In this document: positions 34,523 to 43,529 of the stretch, piece after piece
Numbering within the stretch: the first letter of the stretch is position 1
How the letters are laid out: every line of letters starts with the position of its first letter
From: Microbacterium sp. W4I20
Lineage (GTDB): Bacteria; Actinomycetota; Actinomycetes; Actinomycetales; Microbacteriaceae
Direction of reading: 5' to 3'
Length of the DNA stretch: 64,000 bases
NCBI RefSeq assembly: GCF_030816505.1
Contig: NZ_JAUSYB010000001.1
Span: 3,906,001 to 3,970,000 of the forward strand
Notes under the pieces: model-generated
What the model saw: the letters and a program-made list of their open reading frames with translations, nothing else
Told to the model about the DNA's origin: nothing
Databases searched by the model: none
Program-made: the position numbers and the translations under genes

Positions 34523-36079
34523 ATGTCCAGACGACACACCCTCGTAGCCGCCGTCGCGCTCACCACCGCGGTCGCTCTGACGACCACGGCGTGCGGCGCC
34601 GGCGGAGGCGGCGACTCTGAATCCACCGACACGATCCGCACGACCATCGATATCCCGGCGACCTTCGACCCGAGCGTGACCCTGTCACTTCCCGACAACC
34701 TGCTCGCCCGCACGGGCTACGACACGCTCGTCCGTCGTGACGAGGGCGGGCTGGTCCCCGGGTTGGCGAGCGAGTGGACGGCCACTCCCACGCAGGCCGT
34801 CCTCACGATCCGCGACGGAGCGACGTGCGCGGACGGCACCGAGATCACGCCGACCGTCGTCAAGGACTCCCTCGTTTACCTCGCGCGGCCGGACAGCGGC
34901 GCCACCGTGGCGGGTCAAGTCTTCGGCGGTACTCCGCCGACGATCACGGCCGACGACGACGCGGGCACAGTGACGATCGATCTCGGTGCCCCGTGGCCGG
35001 ACCTGATGACCGGCCTCAGCGTCTCGTCGACCGGCATCATCTGCCCCGCCGGGCTGGCCGACCCGCAGGGTCTCGCGGCCGGAACGGTGGAGGGCAGCGA
35101 GTCGGGTCCGTACACGCTCGAGTCCTTCGAGCCTGGGGTGAAGTACGTCTACACCCTGCGGGACGACTACGACGCCTGGCCGAAATGGAAGACCGCGATC
35201 GACGGCAGTCCGGCGAAGACGCTCGAGTACGTGGTCTCGCCCGACTCCACGGCGACGGCGAACCTCGTGATCAGCGGTCAGCTCGACATCGCCAAGATCC
35301 AGGCGCAGGCGATCGAACGCTTCGACACGATGGACGGGTACGAGGTCTCGGTCAACCGCTTCTCCGACTTCTACCTCATGTTCAACGAGCGGCCCAGCAG
35401 CGTCTTCACCGATCCCGCCCTGCGCCTCGGAGTCGCCCAGGCGATCGATCGCGCGATGTTCGAAGAGGTGACATCCCTGGGGACGGGCGAGATCGCGACC
35501 TCCCTGGCCTCGGATTTGACGCCGTGCGTCGCCGAGGCGAACACCCCGATCCCGGAGCAGGACGTGGCGGCCGCGACAGCCGCCCTCGACGGTCTCAGCA
35601 TCCGCTTCATCGGCCCGACCATCGCCGGTCCGGCCGGCGCCGGCAACGAGTACATCGCCGAGGCGCTGCGCGCAGCAGGTGCCGAGGTCACGATCGAGAA
35701 CACCGACGTCGGCAGCTGGATCGCCACGGTGTTCGGCGAGCCGGACGGATGGGACCTCACGATGTTCGCCGACCTCAACTTCCTCGGATCCCTGACGAGT
35801 CCTCTCGGCAGCTTCGTCGGACCGACCATCGGGGAGGGTGGCGGGAACGTCGGAGCCGCTGCGAACGCGGAAGCGAACGAGGCCTACTCGACTGCGCTGA
35901 CCGCCCCCACCGAAGAGGAACGCTGCGCGGCTCTGAACAGCGCGGTGAACGCGCTGGTGGAGAACCTCAACGTGATGCCGCTGATCAACGACGCATTCAT
36001 CTACGTGCAGCGCCCTGGCTTCACGGTGCAGATGCTCGGTGGATCCCTCGACGATCCGATCTTCCGGATCGTGGACTGA
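34523..36079 (+). CDS. Oligopeptide/nickel-type ABC substrate-binding lipoprotein
   Basis: A 518-residue family-5 extracellular solute-binding protein (DppA/OppA type). The N-terminal signal sequence is followed by a cysteine in TTTACGAG near residue 24, which makes it a probable lipoprotein. The domains follow the family order, with GLVPGLASEWT near residue 75, an YTLESFEPGVKYVYTLRDDY segment near 200, and LRLGVAQAIDRAMF near 305. It is the second gene of the operon and would capture a peptide-like or other large polar substrate for the permeases downstream. The ATG follows a GAGAGG site. Confidence 0.88.
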   Translation: MSRRHTLVAAVALTTAVALTTTACGAGGGGDSESTDTIRTTIDIPATFDPSVTLSLPDNLLARTGYDTLVRRDEGGLVPGLASEWTATPTQAVLTIRDGATCADGTEITPTVVKDSLVYLARPDSGATVAGQVFGGTPPTITADDDAGTVTIDLGAPWPDLMTGLSVSSTGIICPAGLADPQGLAAGTVEGSESGPYTLESFEPGVKYVYTLRDDYDAWPKWKTAIDGSPAKTLEYVVSPDSTATANLVISGQLDIAKIQAQAIERFDTMDGYEVSVNRFSDFYLMFNERPSSVFTDPALRLGVAQAIDRAMFEEVTSLGTGEIATSLASDLTPCVAEANTPIPEQDVAAATAALDGLSIRFIGPTIAGPAGAGNEYIAEALRAAGAEVTIENTDVGSWIATVFGEPDGWDLTMFADLNFLGSLTSPLGSFVGPTIGEGGGNVGAAANAEANEAYSTALTAPTEEERCAALNSAVNALVENLNVMPLINDAFIYVQRPGFTVQMLGGSLDDPIFRIVD

Positions 36080-36084
36080 CGCCC

Positions 36085-37122
36085 GTGTCCGGCGCAGACC
36101 TGTCGACCCGCATCGAGCCGGCGACCCGCACGGACACGACGGCGATCGTCGTCCGTCGTCGCCGCGCCCAGAGCTCCTGGGGCACCTTCGCCCTGCGCCG
36201 TCTGGGGGGACTCGTCCTCTCACTGGGGCTGCTGGCGGTGCTGACGTTCCTGATCGTCCCGCTGATACCCGGCGATCCGGCGCTGGCGATCCTGGGGCCG
36301 GACGCAACTCCGGCCGCGATTGCCACGGTACGTGAGCGGCTCCACCTCGATCTGCCGCTGTGGAACCAGTTCGGTCTCTACGTGCAGGGCCTCGCCACCT
36401 TCGATCTGGGGGAGAGCTTCCGCTACTCCACCCCGGTCACCGAGACGATCGCGACGAAGCTGCCCTACACGGCCGCTCTCGCCTTCGGGTCGATCGCCGT
36501 GGTGGTGCTGATCTCGATCCCGCTGGGAATGCTCGTCGGGGTCCTCACCTGCGGCGGTCGGCGCCCTCTTCTGGCCACCGGATTCGGTGTGGTGGCGGGA
36601 TTCTTCGCCTCCTTTCCCGCGTACGTGGCCGCGAGCCTGCTCGTGATCGTCTTCGCGATCTGGCTGCGGGTGCTCCCCGCCGGCGGCGCGACCACCGCCG
36701 GCGCGTTCGTCCTCCCGATCGCCGCCCTCGCGATCGGACCCACGTTCGCCGTCGCGCGCGTCGTGCGTCAGGAGACATTCGAGGTGCTGCAGCAGGACTA
36801 CATCCGCACGGCGCGAGGGCGGCGCATCGGCTCCGCTCGCCTGTACCTGCAGCATGCGCTGCCGAATCTGATGGCCTCGACGCTCACCCTCACGGGGCTG
36901 ATCCTGGCGGGGTTGCTCGGCGGCGCCGTCATCATCGAGAGCGTCTTCAGCCTTCCGGGTCTCGGCATGGAGGTGGTGCAGGCCATCATCTATCGCGATT
37001 ACCCGGTCATCCAGGGCATCGTGCTGACGATCGGCGCCATCGCCATCGTCATCAATCTGGTGATCGACATCCTTCTGGGTCTCATCGACCCCCGAACCCT
37101 GGGTGGGCCGACCAATGACTGA
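36085..37122 (+). CDS. Oligopeptide-type ABC permease, DppB-like
   Basis: A 345-residue inner-membrane permease of the DppB/OppB type. After a 30-residue basic N-terminus come six hydrophobic segments, with the early motif PLIPGDPALAILG and the ATPase-coupling motif YIRTARGRRIGSARLYLQHALP near residue 245. The likely start is GTG at 36085, six bases after the binding-protein stop; the much longer open frame upstream is antisense-type noise inside the binding-protein gene. The last eight bases overlap the next gene. It pairs with the permease half of the following fusion protein. Confidence 0.87.
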   Translation: MSGADLSTRIEPATRTDTTAIVVRRRRAQSSWGTFALRRLGGLVLSLGLLAVLTFLIVPLIPGDPALAILGPDATPAAIATVRERLHLDLPLWNQFGLYVQGLATFDLGESFRYSTPVTETIATKLPYTAALAFGSIAVVVLISIPLGMLVGVLTCGGRRPLLATGFGVVAGFFASFPAYVAASLLVIVFAIWLRVLPAGGATTAGAFVLPIAALAIGPTFAVARVVRQETFEVLQQDYIRTARGRRIGSARLYLQHALPNLMASTLTLTGLILAGLLGGAVIIESVFSLPGLGMEVVQAIIYRDYPVIQGIVLTIGAIAIVINLVIDILLGLIDPRTLGGPTND

Positions 37123-38788
37123 CCGCCGTCGCTACGTCCCGGTGCCGCTGATCGTCGGGATCGCCATGCTGAGCGCCCTGGTGCTCGTCGCGCTCCTCGC
37201 TCCGGTCTTCCTGAGCGGAGCCGCGAACACCCTCACACCGGACACCCGCGCGCAGCCGTCCGCCGCGCATTGGCTCGGAACCGACGACTTCGGTCGCGAC
37301 ATCCTCGCTCGCTCGCTCGTCGCGACCCGGCTGACGCTGGTGATGGCGGCCGGGGCAACGGCGATCGCCGTGGTCGCAGGCGTGCTGATCGGCGCGCTGA
37401 TCTGGCTGGCGCCGCGTCGGCTGCGCGAGGCGGTGCTGCGGATCATCGACTCCACCGTCGCGTTCCCCTCGATCATCCTGGCGCTGGTCATCGCCGCCAT
37501 CCTGGGCCCGGCCACGTCGTCGGCGATCATCGCCATCGGCATCGCCGGTGTCCCCGGCTTCGCACGCATCACCTCGAACATGACCGCGTCGGTCGCCCAC
37601 AAGGACTTCGTCGGGACAGCGCGCCTTCTGGGAGCGCCCGGACCGATGCTCTTCGTCCGGCACCTGCTGCCCAACATCGGCGGACCGCTGCTCGTCCTCA
37701 TCGCCTCGAGCTTCGCACTCTCGCTACTCGACATCTCGAGCCTGTCGTTCGTGGGACTCGGGGTGCAGAGCCCGAACTACGACTGGGGTCGACTGCTCAA
37801 CGAGGGACTGCCGGCGATCTACTCTCAGCCCCTGCTGGTCGTGGCGCCGTCGGTAATGCTGATCTTCGCCGGCGCGGCCGCCATGCTCACCGGTGACGGT
37901 CTGGCGGCGCGGATCGATCCGTGGGGGCGGCAACCGAGAGCTCGCCTTCGGTCCCGGCGGATCGCACCCGTCGCCTCCCTCGCACCCGACGCACTCGTCG
38001 AGGTCCGCGACCTGAGGGTGACGGCAGCGAACGGGACCGAACTCGTCAAGGGCATCGACTTCGACATCGCGTCCGGCGAGATCCTCGGGCTGGTCGGGGA
38101 GTCGGGGTCGGGCAAGTCGATGACGGCGATGAGTCTCGCCCGCCTCCAACCCGACGGCGTCGCCGTGGAGTCGGGGCTGATGCGTCTCGGCGACCTGGAT
38201 CTGCGGTCCTCCCGGCAGCACAGCCGCCTGGCCAAGGAGATCGGCCTGGTCTACCAAGACCCCGGATCGACCTTCAACCCGGCGTTGCGCCTGGGGGCGC
38301 AGCTCACCGAGGTCGCGCGCGTGCATCTGGGGATGTCACGACGGAAGGCGACCGAGACCCTGGTCGAAGCCCTCCGCCGCATGCGGATCCGCAATCCGGA
38401 GGAGCGGATGGGGCAGCACCCGTTCCAGTTGTCGGGAGGGATGCTGCAGCGCGCGATCATCGCGTCGTCACTCGTCACCACCCCCCGGCTCATCATCGCT
38501 GACGAGCCGACGACGGCGCTCGACGTGACTGTGCAGGCAGAGGTCCTGCGACACCTCAAGCACATCAACACGAGCGAAGGCACCGCCATCCTCTTCATCT
38601 CACACGACATCGGTGTGGTCGAGGCGCTCTGCGATCGGGTGCTCGTGATGCGTCAGGGCGAGATCGTCGAACGACTCACCGGAACGCAGCTCGCGACGCG
38701 CGACGTGCAGCACCCGTACACCCGGGCGCTGCTCGACGCGACTCCGAGGCTCGTCCTCCCGTCCCTCACCGAGGAGGTCTCCCTATGA
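37115..38788 (+). CDS. ABC permease (DppC-like) fused to ATPase (DppD-like)
   Basis: A 557-residue fusion. Residues 1-275 are a DppC-type permease with the motifs HWLGTDDFGRDILARSL and FVGTARLLGAPGPMLFVRHLLP. After a basic linker (about 276-295) residues 296-557 are a DppD-type ATPase with Walker A GESGSGKSM near 326, signature LSGGMLQRA near 437 and Walker B LIIADEPTTALDV. The gene begins with ATG at 37115, overlapping the DppB stop, and its end overlaps the next ATPase gene (ATGA). Such permease-ATPase fusions occur in actinobacteria; the missing C-terminal oligopeptide-binding tail of DppD is not obvious. Confidence 0.88.
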   Translation: MTDRRRYVPVPLIVGIAMLSALVLVALLAPVFLSGAANTLTPDTRAQPSAAHWLGTDDFGRDILARSLVATRLTLVMAAGATAIAVVAGVLIGALIWLAPRRLREAVLRIIDSTVAFPSIILALVIAAILGPATSSAIIAIGIAGVPGFARITSNMTASVAHKDFVGTARLLGAPGPMLFVRHLLPNIGGPLLVLIASSFALSLLDISSLSFVGLGVQSPNYDWGRLLNEGLPAIYSQPLLVVAPSVMLIFAGAAAMLTGDGLAARIDPWGRQPRARLRSRRIAPVASLAPDALVEVRDLRVTAANGTELVKGIDFDIASGEILGLVGESGSGKSMTAMSLARLQPDGVAVESGLMRLGDLDLRSSRQHSRLAKEIGLVYQDPGSTFNPALRLGAQLTEVARVHLGMSRRKATETLVEALRRMRIRNPEERMGQHPFQLSGGMLQRAIIASSLVTTPRLIIADEPTTALDVTVQAEVLRHLKHINTSEGTAILFISHDIGVVEALCDRVLVMRQGEIVERLTGTQLATRDVQHPYTRALLDATPRLVLPSLTEEVSL

Positions 38789-39630
38789 CCGCGACCGCTG
38801 ATCCAATCCTCGACGTCCGAGGGCTCGATGTGACCCTCGGGCACGGGCGCCGGGCGACGAAGATCCTCAACGGCATCGATCTGTCGCTGCACCGCGGCTC
38901 GACCGTGGCGCTCGTCGGTGAATCCGGGTCCGGCAAGTCGACGATCGCCAAGACCATCATCGGCATTCATCAGGCCGATCATGGGTCGATCCGGTTCGCG
39001 GGCACGGAGCTCGTCGGCGCGGACCATCGGACCCGGCGGTCGGTGCGCCGGCGCATCCAGCTCATCCCACAGAATCCGTACTCGTCGCTGGACCCTCGAC
39101 GAACGATCGGTCAGACACTCGCCGAGGCGCTCGACCCGGTGCTGGCCCGCGTGGCGCCGCACCGCGAGCGCATCTCCGCGGCACTCGCGACCGTGGCGCT
39201 CGACGACGCGGCGATCGAGCGGTACCCGCACGAGTTCTCCGGGGGCCAGCGGCAGCGCATCGCGATCGCGCGCGCACTCGCCACAGACCCCGACATGATC
39301 ATCGCCGACGAGATCACCTCGGCGCTCGATGTCTCGACCCAGGCGGAGATCCTCGTCCTCCTCGCGCGGCTCCGTCGGGAGCTGCAACTCACCGTGCTCT
39401 TCATCTCGCACAACCTCGCCGTCGTGAGCCAGATCTGCGACGACGTGATCGTGCTGCTCAACGGTGACGTCGTCGAGGCGGGTCCGGTGCGCAGCGTGTT
39501 CTCGCGACCCCGCTCCGACTACACCCGCACGCTGGTGGACTCCGTGCCCGGAGGCCCCGCCTTCACCCGCGCTCTCTCCGACCTCGCACCCCTTTCGTCC
39601 GCGCCCGACTCCACAGGAGGCACACCATGA
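38785..39630 (+). CDS. Oligopeptide-type ABC transporter ATPase, DppF-like
   Basis: A 281-residue second ATPase of the oligopeptide-type importer. Walker A GESGSGKST is near residue 48, the family segment IQLIPQNPYSSLDPRRTIGQ near 95, the signature FSGGQRQRIAIARAL near 155 and Walker B MIIADEITSALDVSTQ, where the usual Glu-Pro is Glu-Ile. It overlaps the preceding fusion gene and the following amidase by four bases each (ATGA), so the whole cluster is translated as a unit. Together with the DppD-like domain it forms the ATPase pair. Confidence 0.88.
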   Translation: MTATADPILDVRGLDVTLGHGRRATKILNGIDLSLHRGSTVALVGESGSGKSTIAKTIIGIHQADHGSIRFAGTELVGADHRTRRSVRRRIQLIPQNPYSSLDPRRTIGQTLAEALDPVLARVAPHRERISAALATVALDDAAIERYPHEFSGGQRQRIAIARALATDPDMIIADEITSALDVSTQAEILVLLARLRRELQLTVLFISHNLAVVSQICDDVIVLLNGDVVEAGPVRSVFSRPRSDYTRTLVDSVPGGPAFTRALSDLAPLSSAPDSTGGTP

Positions 39631-41072
39631 CCGACACCCGCACCGCACTCTGGACGCTGAGCGCCCGAGAGATCGCCCGCCGCGTCCGCGCGCGCGAGGT
39701 AACCGCTCGTGAGGTGATCGACGCACATCTCGATCGGATCGACGTGCTCAACGGCTCCCTGGGGGCGCTCACCGTCGTGTTCCCCGAGCGGGCGCGCGAT
39801 CTCGCCGACCAGATCGACCGCCGCATCGCCGCGGGGGAGGAGGTCGGTGCTCTCGCCGGCGTGCCCATCTCGATCAAGGAGAACATCGACATCACCTGGT
39901 CGGCGTCGACCGAGGGCTGGGCATTCCTGGCGGACGCGATCCCTGATGCACATGCGACGATGGTGCGGCGACTGCTCGAGGCGGATGCGGTGCCGATCGG
40001 CCGCGGCAACATGCCCGACACCGGTCTGCGCTGGGACACCGACAACGAGCTCTTCGGCCGCACCTACAACCCGTGGGACCGCGATCGGGTCCCCGGCGGC
40101 TCCAGCGGCGGAGACAGCGTCGCCGTCGCCACCGGGATGTCGGCCGTCGGACTGGGCAACGACTACGGGGGCTCCCTGCGGCTGCCCGCGTATGCCGCCG
40201 GGATCTGCGCGCTGCGCCCCACGGCGGGGCGCGTGCCTGCGTCGGCTCCCGTGGGGGCCTGGCCGCTGACGGAGCAGTTCTTCGCGGTGAACGGGCCGAT
40301 CGCCCGCCACATCGATGATCTCGACACCGTCTTCTCTCTGATCCACGGGGCTGACGGCATGGACCCGACGGCGGCATCGATCCCGCATCCCTCCGGCTAT
40401 GACGGCCCACGTCGTGTCGCCGTCTCGCGCGACCCGCTCGGGTGGGGGGTGGACCCGGAGGTCGCCCAGGCGATCTCGGTGGCGGCCGACGCGCTCGCCG
40501 CGGACGGGTGGGAGGTCGTCGATGTCGAGGCCCCGATGATCGAGGAGGCCGCTCTGCTCTGGCGCCGGCTGTCGGTCACGGAGTTCGTGAGCACGTTCCA
40601 GCCGGGTGGGCGGTCCGTGCCCCTCGGCGAGGGCGCGACGCGCTACTTTCTCGACAACGCCGAAGAAACCGAGGTCTTCGAATCGATCGCTGACTACTCT
40701 GCGGCCTGGGGGCAGCGTCTGCTGATCTCCGCCGCGTGGGAGAGGTTCCACGCCGAGTTTCCGATCGTGCTGGGCCCGGTTTCGGCGCGCCGTATGCCGG
40801 CCATCGGCTACGACCTCTCGGGCCCCGAGGCGACCACGCAGCTCTGGCGCGATCACCGTCTGCTCGTGACGGTCAACTTCCTCGGTCTACCGTCGGTCGC
40901 AGTGCCGACGGGAGTCGACGGCGACGGGATTCCGTCAGGCGTGCAGCTGATCGCCGCACGCAACGGCGATCACATCGCCCTCGCTGCCGCCCGCGCTGTC
41001 GAGGCGCACGTGGGCACGTTCACGCCGATCGAGCGACCGGCGGGCGTGGTGCTGGCGGGCGCCCACGGCTGA
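39627..41072 (+). CDS. Amidase signature family enzyme
   Basis: A 481-residue cytosolic amidase with an intact catalytic triad: Lys84 in ISIKENID, cis-Ser160 in VPGGSSGGDS and nucleophile Ser183 in GNDYGGSLRLPA. Length is normal for the family. It begins with an ATG overlapping the ATPase stop and ends the operon 11 bases before a strong terminator. Its translational coupling to an ABC importer indicates that it hydrolyses the imported amide. It is not closely similar to the 675-residue amidase at 22195-24222, so the two clusters probably handle different compounds. Confidence 0.88.
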   Translation: MTDTRTALWTLSAREIARRVRAREVTAREVIDAHLDRIDVLNGSLGALTVVFPERARDLADQIDRRIAAGEEVGALAGVPISIKENIDITWSASTEGWAFLADAIPDAHATMVRRLLEADAVPIGRGNMPDTGLRWDTDNELFGRTYNPWDRDRVPGGSSGGDSVAVATGMSAVGLGNDYGGSLRLPAYAAGICALRPTAGRVPASAPVGAWPLTEQFFAVNGPIARHIDDLDTVFSLIHGADGMDPTAASIPHPSGYDGPRRVAVSRDPLGWGVDPEVAQAISVAADALAADGWEVVDVEAPMIEEAALLWRRLSVTEFVSTFQPGGRSVPLGEGATRYFLDNAEETEVFESIADYSAAWGQRLLISAAWERFHAEFPIVLGPVSARRMPAIGYDLSGPEATTQLWRDHRLLVTVNFLGLPSVAVPTGVDGDGIPSGVQLIAARNGDHIALAAARAVEAHVGTFTPIERPAGVVLAGAHG

Positions 41073-41083
41073 CGACAGAGAGA

Positions 41084-41116
41084 AACGGCCCGGGTCCCGA
41101 ACGGACCCGGGCCGTT
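41084..41116. terminator. Bidirectional terminator between amidase and SDR
   Basis: A perfect 14-bp stem (41084-41097 with 41103-41116) and a 5-base loop follow the amidase. On the minus strand it is followed by a T-rich stretch (TTTCTCTC), so it also ends the convergent SDR transcript. Confidence 0.85.
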
Positions 41117-41136
41117 ACGGCCTCCGCCGGAACGGG

Positions 41137-41910
41137 TCAGGCGCCGCGCTCCTCATTGATGGAGTTGGCGCCGTCGACCGTGACGAGCTGGCCGGTGATG
41201 TACGAGGCCCCCTCACTCGCGAGGAAGACAATCGCGTGGGCCACCTCATCGGCCCTTCCGGATCGGCCGACCGGCGTCGCCTGGCCCATCGCCCGCTCGT
41301 GCGCCGATGCGGATGCCGTGTCGATCCAGCCCGGAGCGACGGCGTTGACCGTGATCCCCGCCGCGGCGGTGTCGATCGCGGTCGCCCGAGTCATTCCGAC
41401 CACCCCGGCCTTGGCCGCGTGATAGGCGACGTCGCCGGCGTAGGCCTGCACGGGGCCCGACACCGACGCCACGTTGACGATGCGCCCGTACTGCGCCTCG
41501 CGCATCGCGGGGATCACGGCCCGGATCATGAGGAACGACGTGGTCAGGTTTCGCTCGATCGAGGCCTGCCACCGCTCGAGCGACAGGTCGTCGATGGAGC
41601 CGGGGTCGTCGGGGTCGGACATCGATGTCATCCCCGCGTTGTTGACGAGCACATCGGCCGGGCCGAACGCTCCGTGGGCGGCCGCCATGACGTCGTCGAC
41701 GCCGGACTGCCGCGTCAGGTCGGCCACGACGCCCACCGCCTCGAAGCCGGCGTCGGTCAGAGCGGACACCCGCTCGAAGATGCGCTCCGTCGTCGATGTG
41801 ACGACCACGCGCATTCCCGCACCCGCGAGGGCCCGAGCGGCGGCGAATCCGATCCCGTGTTCACTGCCTGCTCCGGTGATGATGGCCGTGCGCTGTCGTG
41901 TCTGAGCCAC
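41137..41910 (-). CDS. SDR family oxidoreductase, FabG-like
   Basis: A 257-residue classical short-chain dehydrogenase, similar to FabG-type beta-ketoacyl reductases. It shows GAGSEHGIG for cofactor binding, NNAGMTS near residue 88, a serine in VASVSG and the catalytic YHAAK. The start is a GTG at 41910 with a strong GGGAGG six bases upstream. It is divergent from a TetR gene and an MBL hydrolase, and a 12-base sequence is repeated in inverted orientation before both transcripts. It may act before or after the MBL hydrolase in a lactone or hydroxy-acid pathway. Confidence 0.85.
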   Translation of the reverse strand: MAQTRQRTAIITGAGSEHGIGFAAARALAGAGMRVVVTSTTERIFERVSALTDAGFEAVGVVADLTRQSGVDDVMAAAHGAFGPADVLVNNAGMTSMSDPDDPGSIDDLSLERWQASIERNLTTSFLMIRAVIPAMREAQYGRIVNVASVSGPVQAYAGDVAYHAAKAGVVGMTRATAIDTAAAGITVNAVAPGWIDTASASAHERAMGQATPVGRSGRADEVAHAIVFLASEGASYITGQLVTVDGANSINEERGA

Positions 41911-41943
41911 GGTGGGCCTCCCAGGTCGTCGCTGATATTGGAA

Positions 41944-42026
41944 CGATCGTACAACATTGAAGACCATCAGCGCGCCAGCTCGTACGTTTAAAGCCGGAAG
42001 GAGTGCGAGGCTTTGTTGTACGATCG
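41944..42026. promoter_or_regulatory. Inverted 12-mer pair between SDR and TetR
   Basis: CGATCGTACAAC at 41944-41955 and its exact reverse complement at 42015-42026 lie 34 bases from the SDR start and 32 bases from the TetR start. Equal distance and orientation relative to each gene suggest two operators of the TetR protein, one per promoter. Confidence 0.55.
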
Positions 42027-42057
42027 ATCTACTCGAGACGAACGGAAGAGGGAAGAC

Positions 42058-42705
42058 GTGCCGACTGCCACCGACCCGCCCAGCAAGAAGGGCGCCGAGC
42101 GCAAGAGCCGGATCCTCGACGCCGCGTTGACCATCATCGGGCGCGACGGTCTCGCCGCCCTGTCGATGCGCACGCTCGCGACCGAGGCGGGGCTTCCGTT
42201 GGGCGCGGTGGGCTACTACTTCGCGAACAAGAAGCAGCTGATCGGCGAAGCCTTCGACGCGCACTCCCAGCGCGAACTTCAGCGGGTGGTGCAGACGATC
42301 TCGTCGATCGGCGACGCCGGGTCCGGCACTGATCTCGCCGAGCGACTCACCGACTTCGTCGTCGAGGGGCTGCAGAACGATGCGAACTCCTTAGTGGCCG
42401 AATACGAGTTCCTCGTGGAGGCCAGCAGGCGCCCCGAGGTCGCCCGGGCATCGACGGCCTGGCTGCAGGCCCTGCAGGCGCAACTGGCCAACGTCCTTCG
42501 GCGGCTCGGATCATCGGAGCCCACGACCGACGCGCGACTGATCATGGCCGCGATCGCCGGCCTCGAAGTCGACAACCTGACGAGCGACGCACTGACCCGT
42601 ATGCAGACCACCGCGATCCGCGAGTCCCTGATGCGACTCGTCGAGGCGCTGAGCCTCGCCTGGGCGCGGAATCCACCGGAACGACGACGAGAGAAGCACT
42701 CATGA
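42058..42705 (+). CDS. TetR family transcriptional regulator
   Basis: A 215-residue TetR-type regulator with the HTH in SRILDAALTIIGRDGLAALS and TLATEAGLPLGAVGYYFANK and a C-terminal ligand domain of the RutR/BetI-like type. The GTG at 42058 follows a GAGGGAAG site; the frame is open further upstream but would include the operator. Its stop overlaps the ATG of the MBL hydrolase (ATGA). It is divergent from the SDR gene and probably controls SDR, itself and the hydrolase. Confidence 0.85.
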   Translation: MPTATDPPSKKGAERKSRILDAALTIIGRDGLAALSMRTLATEAGLPLGAVGYYFANKKQLIGEAFDAHSQRELQRVVQTISSIGDAGSGTDLAERLTDFVVEGLQNDANSLVAEYEFLVEASRRPEVARASTAWLQALQAQLANVLRRLGSSEPTTDARLIMAAIAGLEVDNLTSDALTRMQTTAIRESLMRLVEALSLAWARNPPERRREKHS

Positions 42706-43520
42706 ACAGCCGTATCCCCGCGGTCTCACCGACGCGTCCCACGGCGCGGCGGCTGATCTGCCTGACGCTCGCCTGGGACCAGATCCCCGAGTCCATCTCG
42801 ATGGAGGGTGGCTCCGAACGAATTCTCCGAGAGCCGGTGTGCGCGATCCTGGTGAACACGGATATCGGATGGGTCCTGCTCGACACGGGCACGGATGCCC
42901 GGCGATTCCGAGGGCCTAATCCTGATCGGGAGCTCTACGCTCCGGCGGGGCTGCCGGAGTTCCTCACCGACGGCGACCCACTGCTCGATGCGCTCGCAGC
43001 TCATGAGCTCACGCCTTCCGACATCGCCGTGGCGGCCGTCTCGCACCTTCACTTCGATCACTCCGGAGGTCTGCGGCACCTGGCGGAGGCGGGCGTCGAG
43101 GTCTGCATCCAACGACGGGAACGGGACTTCGCACTGACCACAGCTGGCCGAGACGACGCCTACCTGCGAGAGGACTACGAGGACCCGGCGATACGCTGGC
43201 GCATCCTCGACGGAGACGCGGTGATCGGCCCGGGCGTCGAGGCCGTCAGCACGCCGGGCCACACTCCTGGTCACATGTCCTACCGGATCACGATGGCAGA
43301 GTCCGGCACGTGGCTGTTCGCGATGGACGCGATTGACCTGCAGGCGGGCATCGACCTCGACCAGGTGGTGGGCACGCATGCGGTCGCGGCGGACGCCCCG
43401 GCGGTGCGCGAGTCGCATAATCGTCTGGTCGCGCTCGCCGAGAGGGAGGGTGCGCGTCTCGTGGCCGGGCACTGCCCGGTGACCTGGCCAGCTCTCACCG
43501 CTCCGGAAGGATTCGCCTGA
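42702..43520 (+). CDS. MBL-fold hydrolase, N-acyl-homoserine-lactonase-like
   Basis: A 272-residue metallo-beta-lactamase-fold enzyme like the AHL lactonase/AttM group. SHLHFDHSGG (near residue 114), STPGHTPGHMS, FAMDAIDL and VAGHCPV supply the metal ligands. The N-terminus is 15-20 residues longer than usual. It is coupled to a TetR gene by ATGA overlap. It is the third MBL protein in this window that sits next to a TetR gene; the three are diverged from each other. The true substrate could be an acyl lactone or another ester/amide. Confidence 0.85.
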   Translation: MNSRIPAVSPTRPTARRLICLTLAWDQIPESISMEGGSERILREPVCAILVNTDIGWVLLDTGTDARRFRGPNPDRELYAPAGLPEFLTDGDPLLDALAAHELTPSDIAVAAVSHLHFDHSGGLRHLAEAGVEVCIQRRERDFALTTAGRDDAYLREDYEDPAIRWRILDGDAVIGPGVEAVSTPGHTPGHMSYRITMAESGTWLFAMDAIDLQAGIDLDQVVGTHAVAADAPAVRESHNRLVALAEREGARLVAGHCPVTWPALTAPEGFA

Positions 43521-43529
43521 GCTGAGCAC

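Noticed and set aside
34774..36084. Long open frame upstream of the DppB-like permease in the same frame
   Set aside because: It lies inside the binding-protein gene, is Arg/Asp-rich and lacks any family pattern; it is a high-GC shadow.
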